A stretch of DNA of 64,000 bases. Source: Microbacterium keratanolyticum. GTDB taxonomy: Bacteria > Actinomycetota > Actinomycetes > Actinomycetales > Microbacteriaceae. Of this stretch, positions 41,703 through 50,815 are shown piece by piece. Each line of letters starts with the position of its first letter. Position 1 is the first letter of the stretch. Where the stretch lies: the NCBI RefSeq assembly GCF_016907255.1, contig NZ_JAFBBQ010000001.1:1736001-1800000 (forward strand), written 5' to 3'. The notes beneath the pieces were generated by a model, which was given only the letters and a program-made list of their open reading frames with translations, was not told the origin of the DNA and searched no databases. Made by a program: the position numbers and the translations under genes.

Positions 41703-42359
41703 GTGCTCACGAAGATCGCCGTCCTCGGTGTCGGACGCGTCGGAGCCGCTGTGGCGCGCACGGCCATCGCCGCGGGCCTCGATGTCACTGTTGCCGGTTC
41801 CGGTGCGGCAGAAGACATCGCTCTCCTCGCCGAGATCGTGATCCCTGGCGCGAAGGTCGCCACGGCGGCTGATGCTGTCGCCGATGCCGACCTCGTCGTC
41901 GTGGCCGTACCGCTGCACAAGTTCCGCTCTGTCGACCCGGCCATCCTCGCGGGCCGCATCGTGGTCGACGCCATGAACCACTGGGCGCCGATCGACGGGG
42001 AGCTTCCCGAGTTCAGCGATCCCGAGGTGGGCACGAGCGAGGTCGTCGCCGCATACTTCGCAGAGGCTCGCATCGTGAAGGCTCTCAACCACATCGGCTA
42101 CCACGAGCTCGAAGAAGACGCCCGACGTGACAGCGCTGACGGCCGTCGCGCTCTCGCTTACGCCTCGGATGACGCGGAGGCGGCCGCATCCGTCCATGAG
42201 CTGCTCGACCGCTTCGGTTTCGATCCGATCTCCGCAGGCCCCCTCGCCGTCGGCATCGCCTTCGAGAGCGGTACCCGCATCTTCACCTCTCGGCTTGACG
42301 CCGCGGGCATGCGCCAGGCGCTGTCCGAGGCCGCGGAAGACTCCGCGCTCGCCGCCTGA
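41703..42359 (+). CDS. NAD(P)-binding oxidoreductase, NADP/F420-reductase-like
   Basis: 218 residues from GTG 41703, with AGGAAGGGAG 6 bases upstream; an ATG at 41622 lies in the operator and is rejected. Rossmann motif VLGVGRVGAAVARTA, then VAVPLHKF and VDAMNHWAPIDG. Same family as the gene at 21263 and likewise divergent from a MarR gene. It probably supplies reduced cofactor, or reduces a small substrate, together with the LLM flavoenzyme 26 bases downstream. Confidence 0.78.
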   Translation: MLTKIAVLGVGRVGAAVARTAIAAGLDVTVAGSGAAEDIALLAEIVIPGAKVATAADAVADADLVVVAVPLHKFRSVDPAILAGRIVVDAMNHWAPIDGELPEFSDPEVGTSEVVAAYFAEARIVKALNHIGYHELEEDARRDSADGRRALAYASDDAEAAASVHELLDRFGFDPISAGPLAVGIAFESGTRIFTSRLDAAGMRQALSEAAEDSALAA

Positions 42360-42385
42360 CGATCTCTCAGACCAAAGGAACTCTC

Positions 42386-43429
42386 ATGGAAATCGGTGTC
42401 TACAGCTTCGGCGACTCTCAGCGCAACGAGGACGGCTCGCTGCGCAGCACGACCGAGGCGATCACCAACCTCTTCGACGCGATCGTTCATGCCGACCGTG
42501 TCGGCGCGGACTTCTTCGGTGTCGGCGAGCACCACACGCTTGAGATGCCCGCCTCGTCTCCGGGCGCGATGATCGCTGCCGCTGCGGCGGCGACGACGCA
42601 GATCCGCCTCGGCAGCGCCGTCTCGATCATCAGCACCGACGACCCTGTGCGGGTGTACCAGCAGTTCGCGACGGCATCGGCGATCTCCGGCGGTCGTGTG
42701 GAGATCACCGCCGGTCGCGGATCCTCCGTCGAGTCGTTCCCGCTGTTCGGATACGACGTCGTCGACTACGAGCGCCTGTACGAGGAGAAGCTCGAACTGC
42801 TCATGGCGATCAACGACGCCGGCGACGACGCAAAGGTCACCTGGAACGGCAGCGTCCGTCCGGCGCTCGACGGACTCGAAGTCGTCCCGCGCCCCGCGGG
42901 AGGAAAGCTGCCCATCTGGATCGGCACCGGCGGCAGCGCACCCTCCAGCGTGCGCGCAGGGCGACTCGGGATGCCGGTGACCTACGGCATCATCGGCGGC
43001 GCCCCCGCGCGCTTCGCTCCGCTTGTCGAGCTGTACCGTCGCACCTTCGCGCAGGGCGGGCACGCGATCGAGAACCAGAAGGTCTCGGTCGCCGCTCTCG
43101 GCCTCGTCGCGAAGACGAAGCAGGAGGCGCTGGAGCGTGCGTACCCCGGCTGGTACAACATGAACCTCGAGATGGGTCGCCGTCGAGGGTGGCCCGCGCC
43201 ACAGCAGGATGCGTTCCTCGCACAGGCGCACGGTGCCGGCGCGTATTACATCGGCGACCCCGACGACGTCGCCGAGCGCATCGTCGACCTGCACGGCCAC
43301 CTCGGCCATATGCGGCACTTCCTGCAGATGGACATCGGCAGCCTCCCGCAGGAGCACTACCTCGAGTCGATCGAGCTGCTCGCCACCGAGGTCAAGCCCC
43401 GCGTGACACGTCTGCTCGCGAAGAAGTAG
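42386..43429 (+). CDS. LLM-class flavin-dependent oxidoreductase (luciferase-like)
   Basis: 347 residues, TIM-barrel luciferase-like monooxygenase. The N-terminal MEIGVYSFGD, FGVGEHH and QIRLGSAVSIIS..DPVRVYQQ segments, and RVEITAGRGSS, are typical of the LLM family members that use FMN or F420. It likely oxidises an organic compound with flavin supplied by a reductase, and the preceding reductase-like gene is the natural partner. AAAGGA ribosome site. MarR-controlled by position. Confidence 0.88.
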   Translation: MEIGVYSFGDSQRNEDGSLRSTTEAITNLFDAIVHADRVGADFFGVGEHHTLEMPASSPGAMIAAAAAATTQIRLGSAVSIISTDDPVRVYQQFATASAISGGRVEITAGRGSSVESFPLFGYDVVDYERLYEEKLELLMAINDAGDDAKVTWNGSVRPALDGLEVVPRPAGGKLPIWIGTGGSAPSSVRAGRLGMPVTYGIIGGAPARFAPLVELYRRTFAQGGHAIENQKVSVAALGLVAKTKQEALERAYPGWYNMNLEMGRRRGWPAPQQDAFLAQAHGAGAYYIGDPDDVAERIVDLHGHLGHMRHFLQMDIGSLPQEHYLESIELLATEVKPRVTRLLAKK

Positions 43430-43449
43430 CGCGCGGAGGCTGCGTCATT

Positions 43450-43471
43450 GCCCCTGTGTTTACATAGGGGC
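43450..43471 (+). terminator. Stem-loop between the LLM gene and the HIT-like gene
   Basis: GCCCCTGTG pairs with CATAGGGGC (9 bp, one G-U) around a TTTA loop, ending 1 base before the ATG at 43473. Either a terminator for the upstream operon or a structure affecting the next start. Confidence 0.45.
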
Positions 43472-43472
43472 C

Positions 43473-44099
43473 ATGACGACAGATGGCGACTTCGCGCAGC
43501 ATCCGGCTGACTCCGAGTGGCACCGCAGGCTCACCTTCGGTGAGCGGCCCGATGGATCCTGGATGACGCAGGGCCCCGCGCACGCGTACGAGAGCGTCGT
43601 GATGCGACCGCTGGAGCCGATGTTCGTCCCGGAGAAGCCGCGTCATGGCGAGCTCGATCCGCAGAACTGCGGGTCGTGTGCGCCATCGGAGCACACGATC
43701 TGGGCGGACGAGCACTGGCAGGTGCGCGCGGGATGGGAGACGGGCGGGCTTCCCTTCATCGGCGCGATCGCGCCGCGCGAGCACTGGCTGCTGGAGGATG
43801 CGCCGCTGGAGGTCATGGCGGCGCTCGGCCCGCTGATGCAGCGGATCTCCGAAGCCGTGAAGACCATTCCCGGCGTCGCCCGGTGCCACTTCAGTCGCTG
43901 GAACGACGGATCCGCACACCTGCACCTCTGGGCGTTCGCGCGGCCTGCGGGAATGATGCAGGGCCGCGGCGCCGTGCTCTCATACTGGGACGGGATGCTG
44001 CCCGAGATGAGCGAAGAGATGATGAACGAGTACGTCGGCATCGTCGCGCAGCGTCTCGCCGCCGGCGGAGGAGAGGCCTTCCCGCACCGCGCGGTGTGA
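43473..44099 (+). CDS. HIT-like domain protein
   Basis: 208 residues. The C-terminal half contains CHFSRWNDGSAHLHLWAFAR, which resembles the histidine-triad strand HxHxHxx with the first histidine replaced by serine; the CGSC pair near residue 67 could bind zinc as in GalT-like members. A HIT/GalT-like nucleotide hydrolase or transferase is therefore likely but not certain. Not obviously linked to its neighbours. Confidence 0.5.
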   Translation: MTTDGDFAQHPADSEWHRRLTFGERPDGSWMTQGPAHAYESVVMRPLEPMFVPEKPRHGELDPQNCGSCAPSEHTIWADEHWQVRAGWETGGLPFIGAIAPREHWLLEDAPLEVMAALGPLMQRISEAVKTIPGVARCHFSRWNDGSAHLHLWAFARPAGMMQGRGAVLSYWDGMLPEMSEEMMNEYVGIVAQRLAAGGGEAFPHRAV

Positions 44100-44141
44100 A
44101 CAGTCGAGCATCCGGGGCTGCAAAAGGGGCAGACTAGACGC

Positions 44142-44831
44142 GTGCGCACCATTCGTGATCTGGACACCGTCGAACTCATCATCAAGGCGCAGGAGCTGCT
44201 GGATTCGATCCGCGGCCCCGAGCGCGTGATCGATGCCGGCACGCTGCGTGCCCTGGAGCAGTCGGGCAACTATGTCGTAGGGCTCTTCGACGGCGAGGGT
44301 GCGGATGAGCGCATGGTCGGCGCATCCATCGCCTTCTTCGGCGTGCCTGCGCAGCGCACGATGCACTCGCACATCACCGCGCTCCTGCCCGAGTACCGCG
44401 GTCGCGGCTGGGGGCGTGAGCTCAAGGAGCACCAGCGTCAGTGGGCCTTCTCGCGCGAGGTCGGACGCATCACGTGGACCTTCGACCCGCTTGTAGCCCG
44501 CAACGCGCACTTCTTCCTCTCGGTGCTCGGCGCCCGCGTCACCGGGTACTCGGTCAACAACTACGGCATCTTCGGCGGCGGCGACGCCGGCGACGAGAGC
44601 GACCGACTGGATGTCGAGTGGAAGCTCGCCGACATCGCCAAGGCGCCCGCGGCCGATGCGGTTGCCGCGACGCTGGAGATCCCCGAAGACGTCGAGGCGA
44701 TGCGCGTGAGTGACCCGGATGCTGCGCACGAGTGGCGTCTGCGCCTTCGTGACGAGATGCAGCAGCTGCTCGGACAGGGCCTGCGCCCGGTCGGCTTCGA
44801 GGCTGGGCGCGGTTACCTGTTCACCGCGTAG
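44142..44831 (+). CDS. GNAT-family N-acetyltransferase (COG3375-like)
   Basis: 229 residues. Motif A for acetyl-CoA binding is seen as LLPEYRGRGWGRELKEHQRQ, followed by ITWTFDPLVARNAHFFLSVLGA, which marks the predicted-GNAT group with a long C-terminal part. Substrate unknown. GTG 44142 start; CAGACT 6 bases upstream is a weak leaderless promoter candidate. The gene ends 9 bases from a convergent peptide transporter gene. Confidence 0.8.
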   Translation: MRTIRDLDTVELIIKAQELLDSIRGPERVIDAGTLRALEQSGNYVVGLFDGEGADERMVGASIAFFGVPAQRTMHSHITALLPEYRGRGWGRELKEHQRQWAFSREVGRITWTFDPLVARNAHFFLSVLGARVTGYSVNNYGIFGGGDAGDESDRLDVEWKLADIAKAPAADAVAATLEIPEDVEAMRVSDPDAAHEWRLRLRDEMQQLLGQGLRPVGFEAGRGYLFTA

Positions 44832-44840
44832 GTTCCCGCC

Positions 44841-46313
44841 TCAGCGCACGCCCTTCATGAGGGCGAGCACGGGCCGTGACACGAGAAGCAGCACGACGCC
44901 CATCCCGATCGCGATGGCGCCGAGGATGAGGAAGTACGGAACCTCGTTCGACGGGTCATAGAACTGCGCCAGCCAGCCGGCGATCGCCGTGCCGAGCGCG
45001 ACGGAGAGGAAGTACAGCGCCACCATCTGGGTGTGGAACCGCTCCGGGGCGAGCTTCGTCGTCACCGAGAGTCCCGGAGGCGAGATAAAGAGCTCCGCCA
45101 CCGTGAACACGAGCAGGATGACCACGATCGCGATCAGCGGGCTGGAGTTCGGTGCACCGTTCGCCCACGGCAGGAACAGCAGGAACGCGGCACCCATGAT
45201 GATCGCGCCGAGCGAGAACTTCGCCGGCGCCGACGGCGCCCGGTTGCCGAGCTTCGACCAGATCGCGGCGAATACCCCCGACAGGATGATCACGAAGATC
45301 GGGTTGATGGAGTTGACCCAGGACACCGGCATCTCCCATCCGAAGATCGTGCGATTCAAGCGTTCGTCAGAGTAGATCGTCAGCACCGTGAACTGCTGCT
45401 GGTACAGCGACCAGAAGCCGACGTTGACGACGAACAGCGGGATGAACCCGATCACGCGCGAGCGTTCGTCGCGGTTGAGCTCCCGCGAGGAGATGATGAC
45501 CGCGAAGTAGGAGATCGCCGCTCCCAGGGTGACCAGGATCACAACACCCGCGAGGTTGTCTGCCCGGATCACCCCGGTCAGCACGAGCGCGGCGAGAGCG
45601 ATGACGACCAGGACGGCGATGCCGAGCACGAGCGGTCGACGGTTCGCGGGGAGTGGGTTGGCGACGATCCGGGACGACTCCGGCAGCTGCCTGCGGCCGA
45701 TCGAGTACTGCAGCAGACCGAGGGCCATGCCGACGGCGGCCGCACCGAAGCCCCAGTGGAAGCCGATGCTGTCCTGCAGCAGACCGGTGATGAGCGGGCC
45801 GAGGAACGCACCGAGGTTGATGCCGAGGTAGAACAGCGAGAAGCCCGCGTCGCGGCGGATATCGCCGGCGGCGTAGAGAGTGCCGACGACGGCGGTCGCG
45901 TTGGCCTTGAGTCCGCCCGATCCGATCGCGACGAGGACGAGTCCGATGCCGAGACCCCAGACGCTCGGCAGCAGGGCAAGCGCGATGTGGCCCGCCATGA
46001 TGACCCAGGCGCTGTAGAACAGCACCCGCTCAGATCCGAGCAGACGGTCGGCCGCCCAGGCGCCGAGGATCGACGACAGGTAGACGGTGCCGCCGTAGGC
46101 GCCCACGATGCCGGTCGCGATGCCCCGGTCCATGCCCAGGCCGCCGTCCGTGACCGAGTAGTACATGTAGATCAGCAGGATTCCCTGCATGCCGTAGAAG
46201 CTGAACCGCTCCCACATCTCGACGCCGAAGATGTGGGTCAGTGCCCAGGGCTGCCCGAAGAAGCGGGTGTCGTCCCTGCCGGTGCGCGGCTGATCTGCCT
46301 GTGCGGTGCTCAT
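44841..46313 (-). CDS. POT/PTR-family peptide:H+ symporter
   Basis: 490 residues, about 14 helices. FGVEMWERFSFYGMQGILL in helix 1 holds the ExxER-type motif (EMWERFSFYG), and FSLFYLGINLGAFLGPLITG is the PTR2 signature in helix 5. It imports di- and tripeptides with protons. ATG 46313 follows TACCGT by 6 bases; longer in-frame readings run antisense through the glycyl-tRNA synthetase gene and are rejected. Confidence 0.93.
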   Translation of the reverse strand: MSTAQADQPRTGRDDTRFFGQPWALTHIFGVEMWERFSFYGMQGILLIYMYYSVTDGGLGMDRGIATGIVGAYGGTVYLSSILGAWAADRLLGSERVLFYSAWVIMAGHIALALLPSVWGLGIGLVLVAIGSGGLKANATAVVGTLYAAGDIRRDAGFSLFYLGINLGAFLGPLITGLLQDSIGFHWGFGAAAVGMALGLLQYSIGRRQLPESSRIVANPLPANRRPLVLGIAVLVVIALAALVLTGVIRADNLAGVVILVTLGAAISYFAVIISSRELNRDERSRVIGFIPLFVVNVGFWSLYQQQFTVLTIYSDERLNRTIFGWEMPVSWVNSINPIFVIILSGVFAAIWSKLGNRAPSAPAKFSLGAIIMGAAFLLFLPWANGAPNSSPLIAIVVILLVFTVAELFISPPGLSVTTKLAPERFHTQMVALYFLSVALGTAIAGWLAQFYDPSNEVPYFLILGAIAIGMGVVLLLVSRPVLALMKGVR

Positions 46314-46319
46314 GCTTCG

Positions 46320-46325
46320 ACGGTA
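46320..46325 (-). promoter_or_regulatory. -10 element TACCGT, leaderless promoter of the POT gene
   Basis: Minus-strand TACCGT, then CGAAGC, then ATG 46313 (6 bases). Confidence 0.5.
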
Positions 46326-46454
46326 GTCCTGACGGGCACCAGAGTGTGACCCGCCCTGGCCTCTCTCGTCGGTGGAACCGCCGATAGGATTGAGAATGCC
46401 GCGGCATCGCCGTGTGCGCACCCCGGATTCCGCCCTCCGACCATTGGAGCCACC

Positions 46455-47840
46455 GTGGCCGAACAGTCCCGCCTTGATAAGGTCATCGCCCTCGCCCGTC
46501 ACCGCGGGTTCGTGTTCCAAGCGGGTGAGATCTACGGCGGTTCGCGGTCGGCATGGGACTACGGCCCCCTCGGTACCGAGCTCAAAGAGAACATCCGCCG
46601 TCAGTGGTGGCAGACGTTCGTGCGCGGACGCGGCGACATGGTGGGCCTGGACTCGTCGATCATTCTCCCGAAGCGCGTCTGGGAGGCGTCCGGCCACGTC
46701 GCGACCTTCACCGATCCGCTTGTCGAGTGCCTGAGCTGCCACAAGCGCTTCCGCGCCGACAACCTCCTGGAGGACTTCGAGGCACGCAAGGGCCGTGCGC
46801 CCGAGGGCGGCCTCGCAGGCGTTCCCTGCCCGAACTGCGGCAACAAGGGCCAGTTCACCGAGCCCAAGGCCTTCTCCGGCCTGGTCAAGACCTACCTCGG
46901 CGTCGTCGACGACGAGAGCGGCCTGCACTACATGCGTCCCGAGACGGCGCAGGGCATCTTCGTGAACTTCGCGAACGTCGTCACGGCGAGCCGCAAGAAG
47001 CCGCCGTTCGGCATCGGCCAGGTTGGCAAGGCGTTCCGCAACGAGATCACCCCCGGAAACTTCATCTTCCGCACCCGCGAGTTCGAGCAGATGGAGATCG
47101 AGTACTTCACTCCGCCCGCCGAGGCGCAGCAGTGGTTCGACCACTGGGTCGAGGCCTGCTGGAACTGGTTCCTCGATCTGGGTGTCAACCCCGAGAACAT
47201 GCGTCAGTTCGACGTTCCCAAGGAAGACCGCGCACACTACTCGGCCGGAACCATCGACTTCGAGTACCGCTTCGGCTTCCCGGGCAAGGAGTGGGGCGAG
47301 CTCATGGGCGTTGCCAACCGCACCGACTACGACCTCTCCAGCCACACCGAAGCATCCGGCCAGAGCCTGACGTACTTCGACCAGGCGTCGGGCGAGCGCT
47401 ACACGCCCTACGTCATCGAGCCCTCGTTCGGTCTCACCCGCGCGATGATGGCCTTCCTCGTCGACGCCTACGTCGAAGAAGAGGTGCCCAACGCCAAGGG
47501 CGGCACCGACACCCGCACCGTGCTCAAGCTCGACCCGCGCCTCGCGCCGGTCAAGGTCGCCGTGCTCCCGCTGTCGCGCAACGAGAACCTCTCGCCGCTC
47601 GCGCGCGAGGTTGCCGACCAGCTGCGCGGCCGCTGGGTCATCGACTTCGACGACAGCGGCGCGATCGGTCGACGCTACCGTCGTCAGGACGAGGTCGGAA
47701 CCCCGTTCTGCGTCACGGTCGACTTCGACTCGCTCGATGACCGCGCCGTCACGGTGCGCGACCGCGACACGATGGCGCAGGAGCGCGTGCCGCTCGAGAA
47801 CCTTGACGCGTACCTCTCGGAGCGCCTGAAGGGCGCCTGA
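46455..47840 (+). CDS. glyS: Glycyl-tRNA synthetase (homodimeric type)
   Basis: 461 residues, class II synthetase of the alpha-2 type. Early [12 protein letters not shown] and WDYGPLG, a Cys4 zinc element (CLSCHKRF and CPNCG), motif 2 region [20 protein letters not shown], and motif 3 [11 protein letters not shown] near residue 322 are all present. It charges tRNA-Gly. GTG 46455 start with GGAG 5 bases upstream. A strong 15-bp terminator follows. Confidence 0.96.
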   Translation: MAEQSRLDKVIALARHRGFVFQAGEIYGGSRSAWDYGPLGTELKENIRRQWWQTFVRGRGDMVGLDSSIILPKRVWEASGHVATFTDPLVECLSCHKRFRADNLLEDFEARKGRAPEGGLAGVPCPNCGNKGQFTEPKAFSGLVKTYLGVVDDESGLHYMRPETAQGIFVNFANVVTASRKKPPFGIGQVGKAFRNEITPGNFIFRTREFEQMEIEYFTPPAEAQQWFDHWVEACWNWFLDLGVNPENMRQFDVPKEDRAHYSAGTIDFEYRFGFPGKEWGELMGVANRTDYDLSSHTEASGQSLTYFDQASGERYTPYVIEPSFGLTRAMMAFLVDAYVEEEVPNAKGGTDTRTVLKLDPRLAPVKVAVLPLSRNENLSPLAREVADQLRGRWVIDFDDSGAIGRRYRRQDEVGTPFCVTVDFDSLDDRAVTVRDRDTMAQERVPLENLDAYLSERLKGA

Positions 47841-47846
47841 TTCGAG

Positions 47847-47880
47847 CGAAGGGGCGGATGCTGCGGCATCCGCCCCTTCG
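47847..47880 (+). terminator. Strong terminator after glyS
   Basis: Perfect 15-bp stem (CGAAGGGGCGGATGC and its complement) with a TGCG loop, 6 bases after the stop. Confidence 0.85.
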
Positions 47881-47905
47881 TCATTTCCGGGCGGGGCGCC
47901 GTCGA

Positions 47906-47911
47906 TAGGCT
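47906..47911 (+). promoter_or_regulatory. -10 element TAGGCT, leaderless promoter
   Basis: TAGGCT, then GGTCGG, then ATG 47918 (6 bases). Confidence 0.6.
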
Positions 47912-47917
47912 GGTCGG

Positions 47918-48544
47918 ATGATCGACCGGACGTTCGCTGCCCCCTCGACCACGTTCCGCAACGTCTGGCTTCTCGCGGGTGGGCTGCTCGCAGCGTCCGG
48001 AATCCTCGGCGTCGTGCATTCGCCGCTTCTCGCAGGCCCGCTGGGGCTCGCCGAGGGAGGGCTCACGCCCCTCGTCATTCTGCTGTTCGGCGGGGGAGGG
48101 ATGCTGTTCGCGCTGGGTTTCCGCGGCGTGGGCAGCGTCACGGCCCGGCGTCCGCTCGGGACGACAGCGATCATCCTGCTTGTCGCGATCCTGCCGTTCG
48201 TGCGCCTGTTCGTCTGGGACGCAGTGCCTCCGTCCGTCTATGCGTCCGGGTGGCTGTTCTTGTACACCGGGATCGACCTTCTCGTGGAGCTCGCGCTCGC
48301 GCTGGTGGCGGCGATTGCGATCGCCCGCGCCGGTGTCGTCCCGGAGCCGTGGTGCCGTGCGCCGTTGTGGGCGGTGGGAGTCTCGGCGGCCGCCGAGGTC
48401 GTGCGGGTCGTCGTCGGCATCCTGGGTGACGGCGCGGTCGTGGATGTCATCGTGGGGATCGCGCACATTCTTCCTGCGCTGGCGACCGCGTCGCTCGGCG
48501 TCATCGCGATCCTGCTCGTGACGTGGGGGCGTGTGGCGAGGTAG
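47918..48544 (+). CDS. Membrane protein, first of a tandem paralogous pair
   Basis: 208 residues, six predicted helices, no recognised family. Between helices 2 and 3 it carries RGVGSVTARRPLGT, repeated word for word in the next gene, and later ARAGVVPEPW, also shared. These cytoplasmic loops are the only strongly conserved parts, so they are probably functional. No signal peptide beyond the first helix. Role unknown. Confidence 0.72.
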   Translation: MIDRTFAAPSTTFRNVWLLAGGLLAASGILGVVHSPLLAGPLGLAEGGLTPLVILLFGGGGMLFALGFRGVGSVTARRPLGTTAIILLVAILPFVRLFVWDAVPPSVYASGWLFLYTGIDLLVELALALVAAIAIARAGVVPEPWCRAPLWAVGVSAAAEVVRVVVGILGDGAVVDVIVGIAHILPALATASLGVIAILLVTWGRVAR

Positions 48545-48581
48545 CTCGGAGGTGGGGCGCGTCCTCGACCAGGCCCTCGGT

Positions 48582-48587
48582 TACGCT
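48582..48587 (+). promoter_or_regulatory. -10 element TACGCT, leaderless promoter
   Basis: TACGCT, then GTGGCC, then ATG 48594 (6 bases). This decides the start over an in-frame ATG at 48531. Confidence 0.6.
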
Positions 48588-48593
48588 GTGGCC

Positions 48594-49196
48594 ATGACCG
48601 AAGCGACGACGCTCGACCATCGCATGCGCCTCTGCCGTGTCTGGGTGCTCGGAGGCATCCTGTTGCTCGGCTACGTGCTGATCGGCCTCGCGCTGCCGAT
48701 GATGGCGGGCACGGCGACGGTGACGCGGATCGCGTTCGCCGCCGCGACGGTGCTGTTCGCGATCGGATGGCGCGGTGTCGGCAGCGTCACCGCACGGAGA
48801 CCGCTCGGGACCGTGGCGCTGATCCTGCTCGGCGTGTGGCCCTGGGTGATGGACCTGCTGTGGCTGGTCTTCCCGGCGACGCCGTCGTCTTTGGCCGCGA
48901 TGCCGATCGTTCCCGTGGGTACTGTCGTGCAGCTCCTGGTGGCGATCGTCGCCGTGACGCAGATCGCGCGGGCGGGCGTTGTGCCGCAGCCGTGGTCGTG
49001 GACGCCGACGATCGCGTTGGTGATGGTCGTCCTCGCACAGGTGCTGATGATGGCGTTCGCGTCGATCTCTCACGATCAGACGGCGCTCGTGGCCGCGATG
49101 GACGTCGCGGCGCTGGCGCAGGCGGTCGCCGTTGCCGGGGTGGGTGTGGTGGCCATCGTCCTCGCAACTCGAGCGGAGCCGGGTGGCCGGGGGTAG
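48594..49196 (+). CDS. Membrane protein, second of a tandem paralogous pair
   Basis: 200 residues, six predicted helices. It shares RGVGSVTARRPLGT and ARAGVVPQPW with the gene 49 bases upstream while the membrane segments have diverged, so the pair arose by an old tandem duplication. Each copy keeps its own leaderless promoter. Function unknown. Confidence 0.72.
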   Translation: MTEATTLDHRMRLCRVWVLGGILLLGYVLIGLALPMMAGTATVTRIAFAAATVLFAIGWRGVGSVTARRPLGTVALILLGVWPWVMDLLWLVFPATPSSLAAMPIVPVGTVVQLLVAIVAVTQIARAGVVPQPWSWTPTIALVMVVLAQVLMMAFASISHDQTALVAAMDVAALAQAVAVAGVGVVAIVLATRAEPGGRG

Positions 49197-49205
49197 CCCT
49201 CGGGA

Positions 49206-49523
49206 TCAGACCTCCAGGGCGCGGACCATCTCGTCCCTCATGACGGCGCCGAGCAGTGTCTGCGTGAGCGCGCCGTCGCGATAGATCTTGACCACCGGCA
49301 CGGAGGAGATCCCCTCGCTGGTCACGAGGTCGGGATGCTCGTCGATGTTGATCTTCACGAGCAGGATCTTCTCGGGGTGTGCGTCCGCGACGCCGGCCAG
49401 CATGGGGGACATCGACCGGCACGGACCGCACCAGGGTGCGCCGAAGTAGAGGATCACGGTTTCCCGGCGAGAGAGGAGCGCCGCGTCGATGACGGGGGAC
49501 TCAAGCGAGATGACTGCGGTCAT
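49206..49523 (-). CDS. Thioredoxin
   Basis: 105 residues, single thioredoxin domain with the WCGPC active site (FGAPWCGPCRSM), the cis-proline loop SVPVVKIY and the INIDEHPDL strand. A cytoplasmic protein disulfide reductase; it stands alone and is divergent from an ABC operon, so its reductase is elsewhere. Ribosome site GAAGGAAG before the ATG. Confidence 0.92.
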   Translation of the reverse strand: MTAVISLESPVIDAALLSRRETVILYFGAPWCGPCRSMSPMLAGVADAHPEKILLVKINIDEHPDLVTSEGISSVPVVKIYRDGALTQTLLGAVMRDEMVRALEV

Positions 49524-49604
49524 GGAGTCTTCCTTCGTTGAAACGGATGCTCCGACAGTGCACCGGAGTGGTCATAATGACAATTGCGAGTTTGTTAAGG
49601 CCAA

Positions 49605-49619
49605 ATAACGAACGCTTAT
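49605..49619. promoter_or_regulatory. LysR-type T-N11-A site upstream of the NMT1-type ABC operon
   Basis: ATAACGAACGCTTAT, dyad ATAA/TTAT with the T-N11-A spacing. Nine of 15 positions, including GCTTAT, match the site in the LysR gene's own promoter (56722-56736). It lies in an AT-rich 236-base divergent gap that also holds ATAACGAA and TTCGTTAT as a distant inverted pair (49605, 49667). Confidence 0.6.
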
Positions 49620-49759
49620 AGATGCCGACAGCGTGTCTCTCTGGACCACTCAGATGTCAGCAATTTTTCGTTATATGTCCTAGAAGGAACTCATCGTTGT
49701 ACTTATGCGAACTCGCCTGACAGGCTGTGACTCACACCTCGTCCTCGAAGGAGAGATCA

Positions 49760-50809
49760 ATGACCGTACGTAGACGTGTCGTCGCCATCGCGGCTCTTGC
49801 TGCCGCCACTCTCGCGCTCGGTGCCTGCGCGCCCGCAGGCCCGGCTGCCGCGGGCGCAGGCAGCGGTGACGACGGTGCCACCAAGATCACGTTCATGTAC
49901 TCCCCGTATGCCGACTACGCCGGGTTCTTCGTGGCCGAAGAGAAGGGCTACTTCGACGAGGCGGGCCTCGACGTCGAGCTGATCCCCAAGGGCGGAAGCT
50001 CCGGCGAGACGTTCCAGCACGTCAGCACGGGCAACGTCAACGGCGGCGGCGCATCCTGGGGTGCGGGACTCTTCAACGCCACGGCGGCCGGATCGTCCCT
50101 CGCTGTCATCGCCGGCGTCTCCCGCGTCCCGGACTCCGGGCCGAACCCCGCTCCGCTCATGGCCTCCGAGGCCTCGGGCATCGAGGACCTCAAAGACCTC
50201 AAGGGCAAGAAGATCGGCACTCCGGGGCAGACCGGCTTCGGAATCTACTCGATCTACAAGGCGCTCGACTCGGTCGGGCTCACCCTCGACGACGTCGAGC
50301 TGATGAACCTGAGCCCCGGCGACATCATCCCCGCGATGGCCAACGGTTCGATCGACGCGAGCTGGACCATCGAACCCATCTCCTCGGCGCTGAAGCAGCA
50401 GGGGATCGCCCATGAGATCACCGACACGAGCTATCACGCCGGCACCGAGCTCGGCATGATGCTCTTCAACGCGAAGTTCGCCGACGAGAACGAGGAAGCG
50501 GTCGTCGCATTCCTCGCCGCCTACCTCAAGGCCGCGCGCGAGCTGAAGGACGGCGGCTGGCAGGACCCGGAGATCAAGAAGATCGTCGCCGAGTACACCG
50601 AGCTCTCCGTCGAGGCACTGGAGTCCATCGCCCTGACCGACGTCGACCTCGACGGCAAGATCGACTGGACGAGCGTCGCCGAGCAGGAGGCGTACATGCG
50701 CGAACTCGGAGTCCTCGAGTTCTCCGGCGAATCCGGCATCGAGAAGGCCTACCGCGACGACATCCGCACGAAGGCCGTCGAGAAGGCCAACCAGACGGCG
50801 AAGGGCTGA
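49760..50809 (+). CDS. ABC transporter substrate-binding lipoprotein (NMT1/SsuA-like)
   Basis: 349 residues from ATG 49760, preceded by AGGAGAG. Signal peptide with lipobox LGAC near residue 23. The mature start ITFMYSPYADYAGFFVAEEKGYF, and the following DEAGLDVELIPKGGS, mark the NMT1/THI5-like and nitrate/sulfonate/taurine binding-protein superfamily. Ligand unknown; the enzymes downstream suggest an organic acid or amide rather than nitrate. First gene of a six-gene operon. Confidence 0.88.
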   Translation: MTVRRRVVAIAALAAATLALGACAPAGPAAAGAGSGDDGATKITFMYSPYADYAGFFVAEEKGYFDEAGLDVELIPKGGSSGETFQHVSTGNVNGGGASWGAGLFNATAAGSSLAVIAGVSRVPDSGPNPAPLMASEASGIEDLKDLKGKKIGTPGQTGFGIYSIYKALDSVGLTLDDVELMNLSPGDIIPAMANGSIDASWTIEPISSALKQQGIAHEITDTSYHAGTELGMMLFNAKFADENEEAVVAFLAAYLKAARELKDGGWQDPEIKKIVAEYTELSVEALESIALTDVDLDGKIDWTSVAEQEAYMRELGVLEFSGESGIEKAYRDDIRTKAVEKANQTAKG

Positions 50810-50815
50810 CCCGTC

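Noticed and set aside
46383..46454. TAGGAT followed by ATG as a possible upstream peptide or leader control for glyS
   Set aside because: Spacing is 5 bases, the following frame is long and shadows glyS, and no T-box or stem structure is visible.
46314..47345. N-terminal extension of the peptide transporter frame
   Set aside because: Antisense to glyS; the family start and the leaderless promoter both point to 46313.
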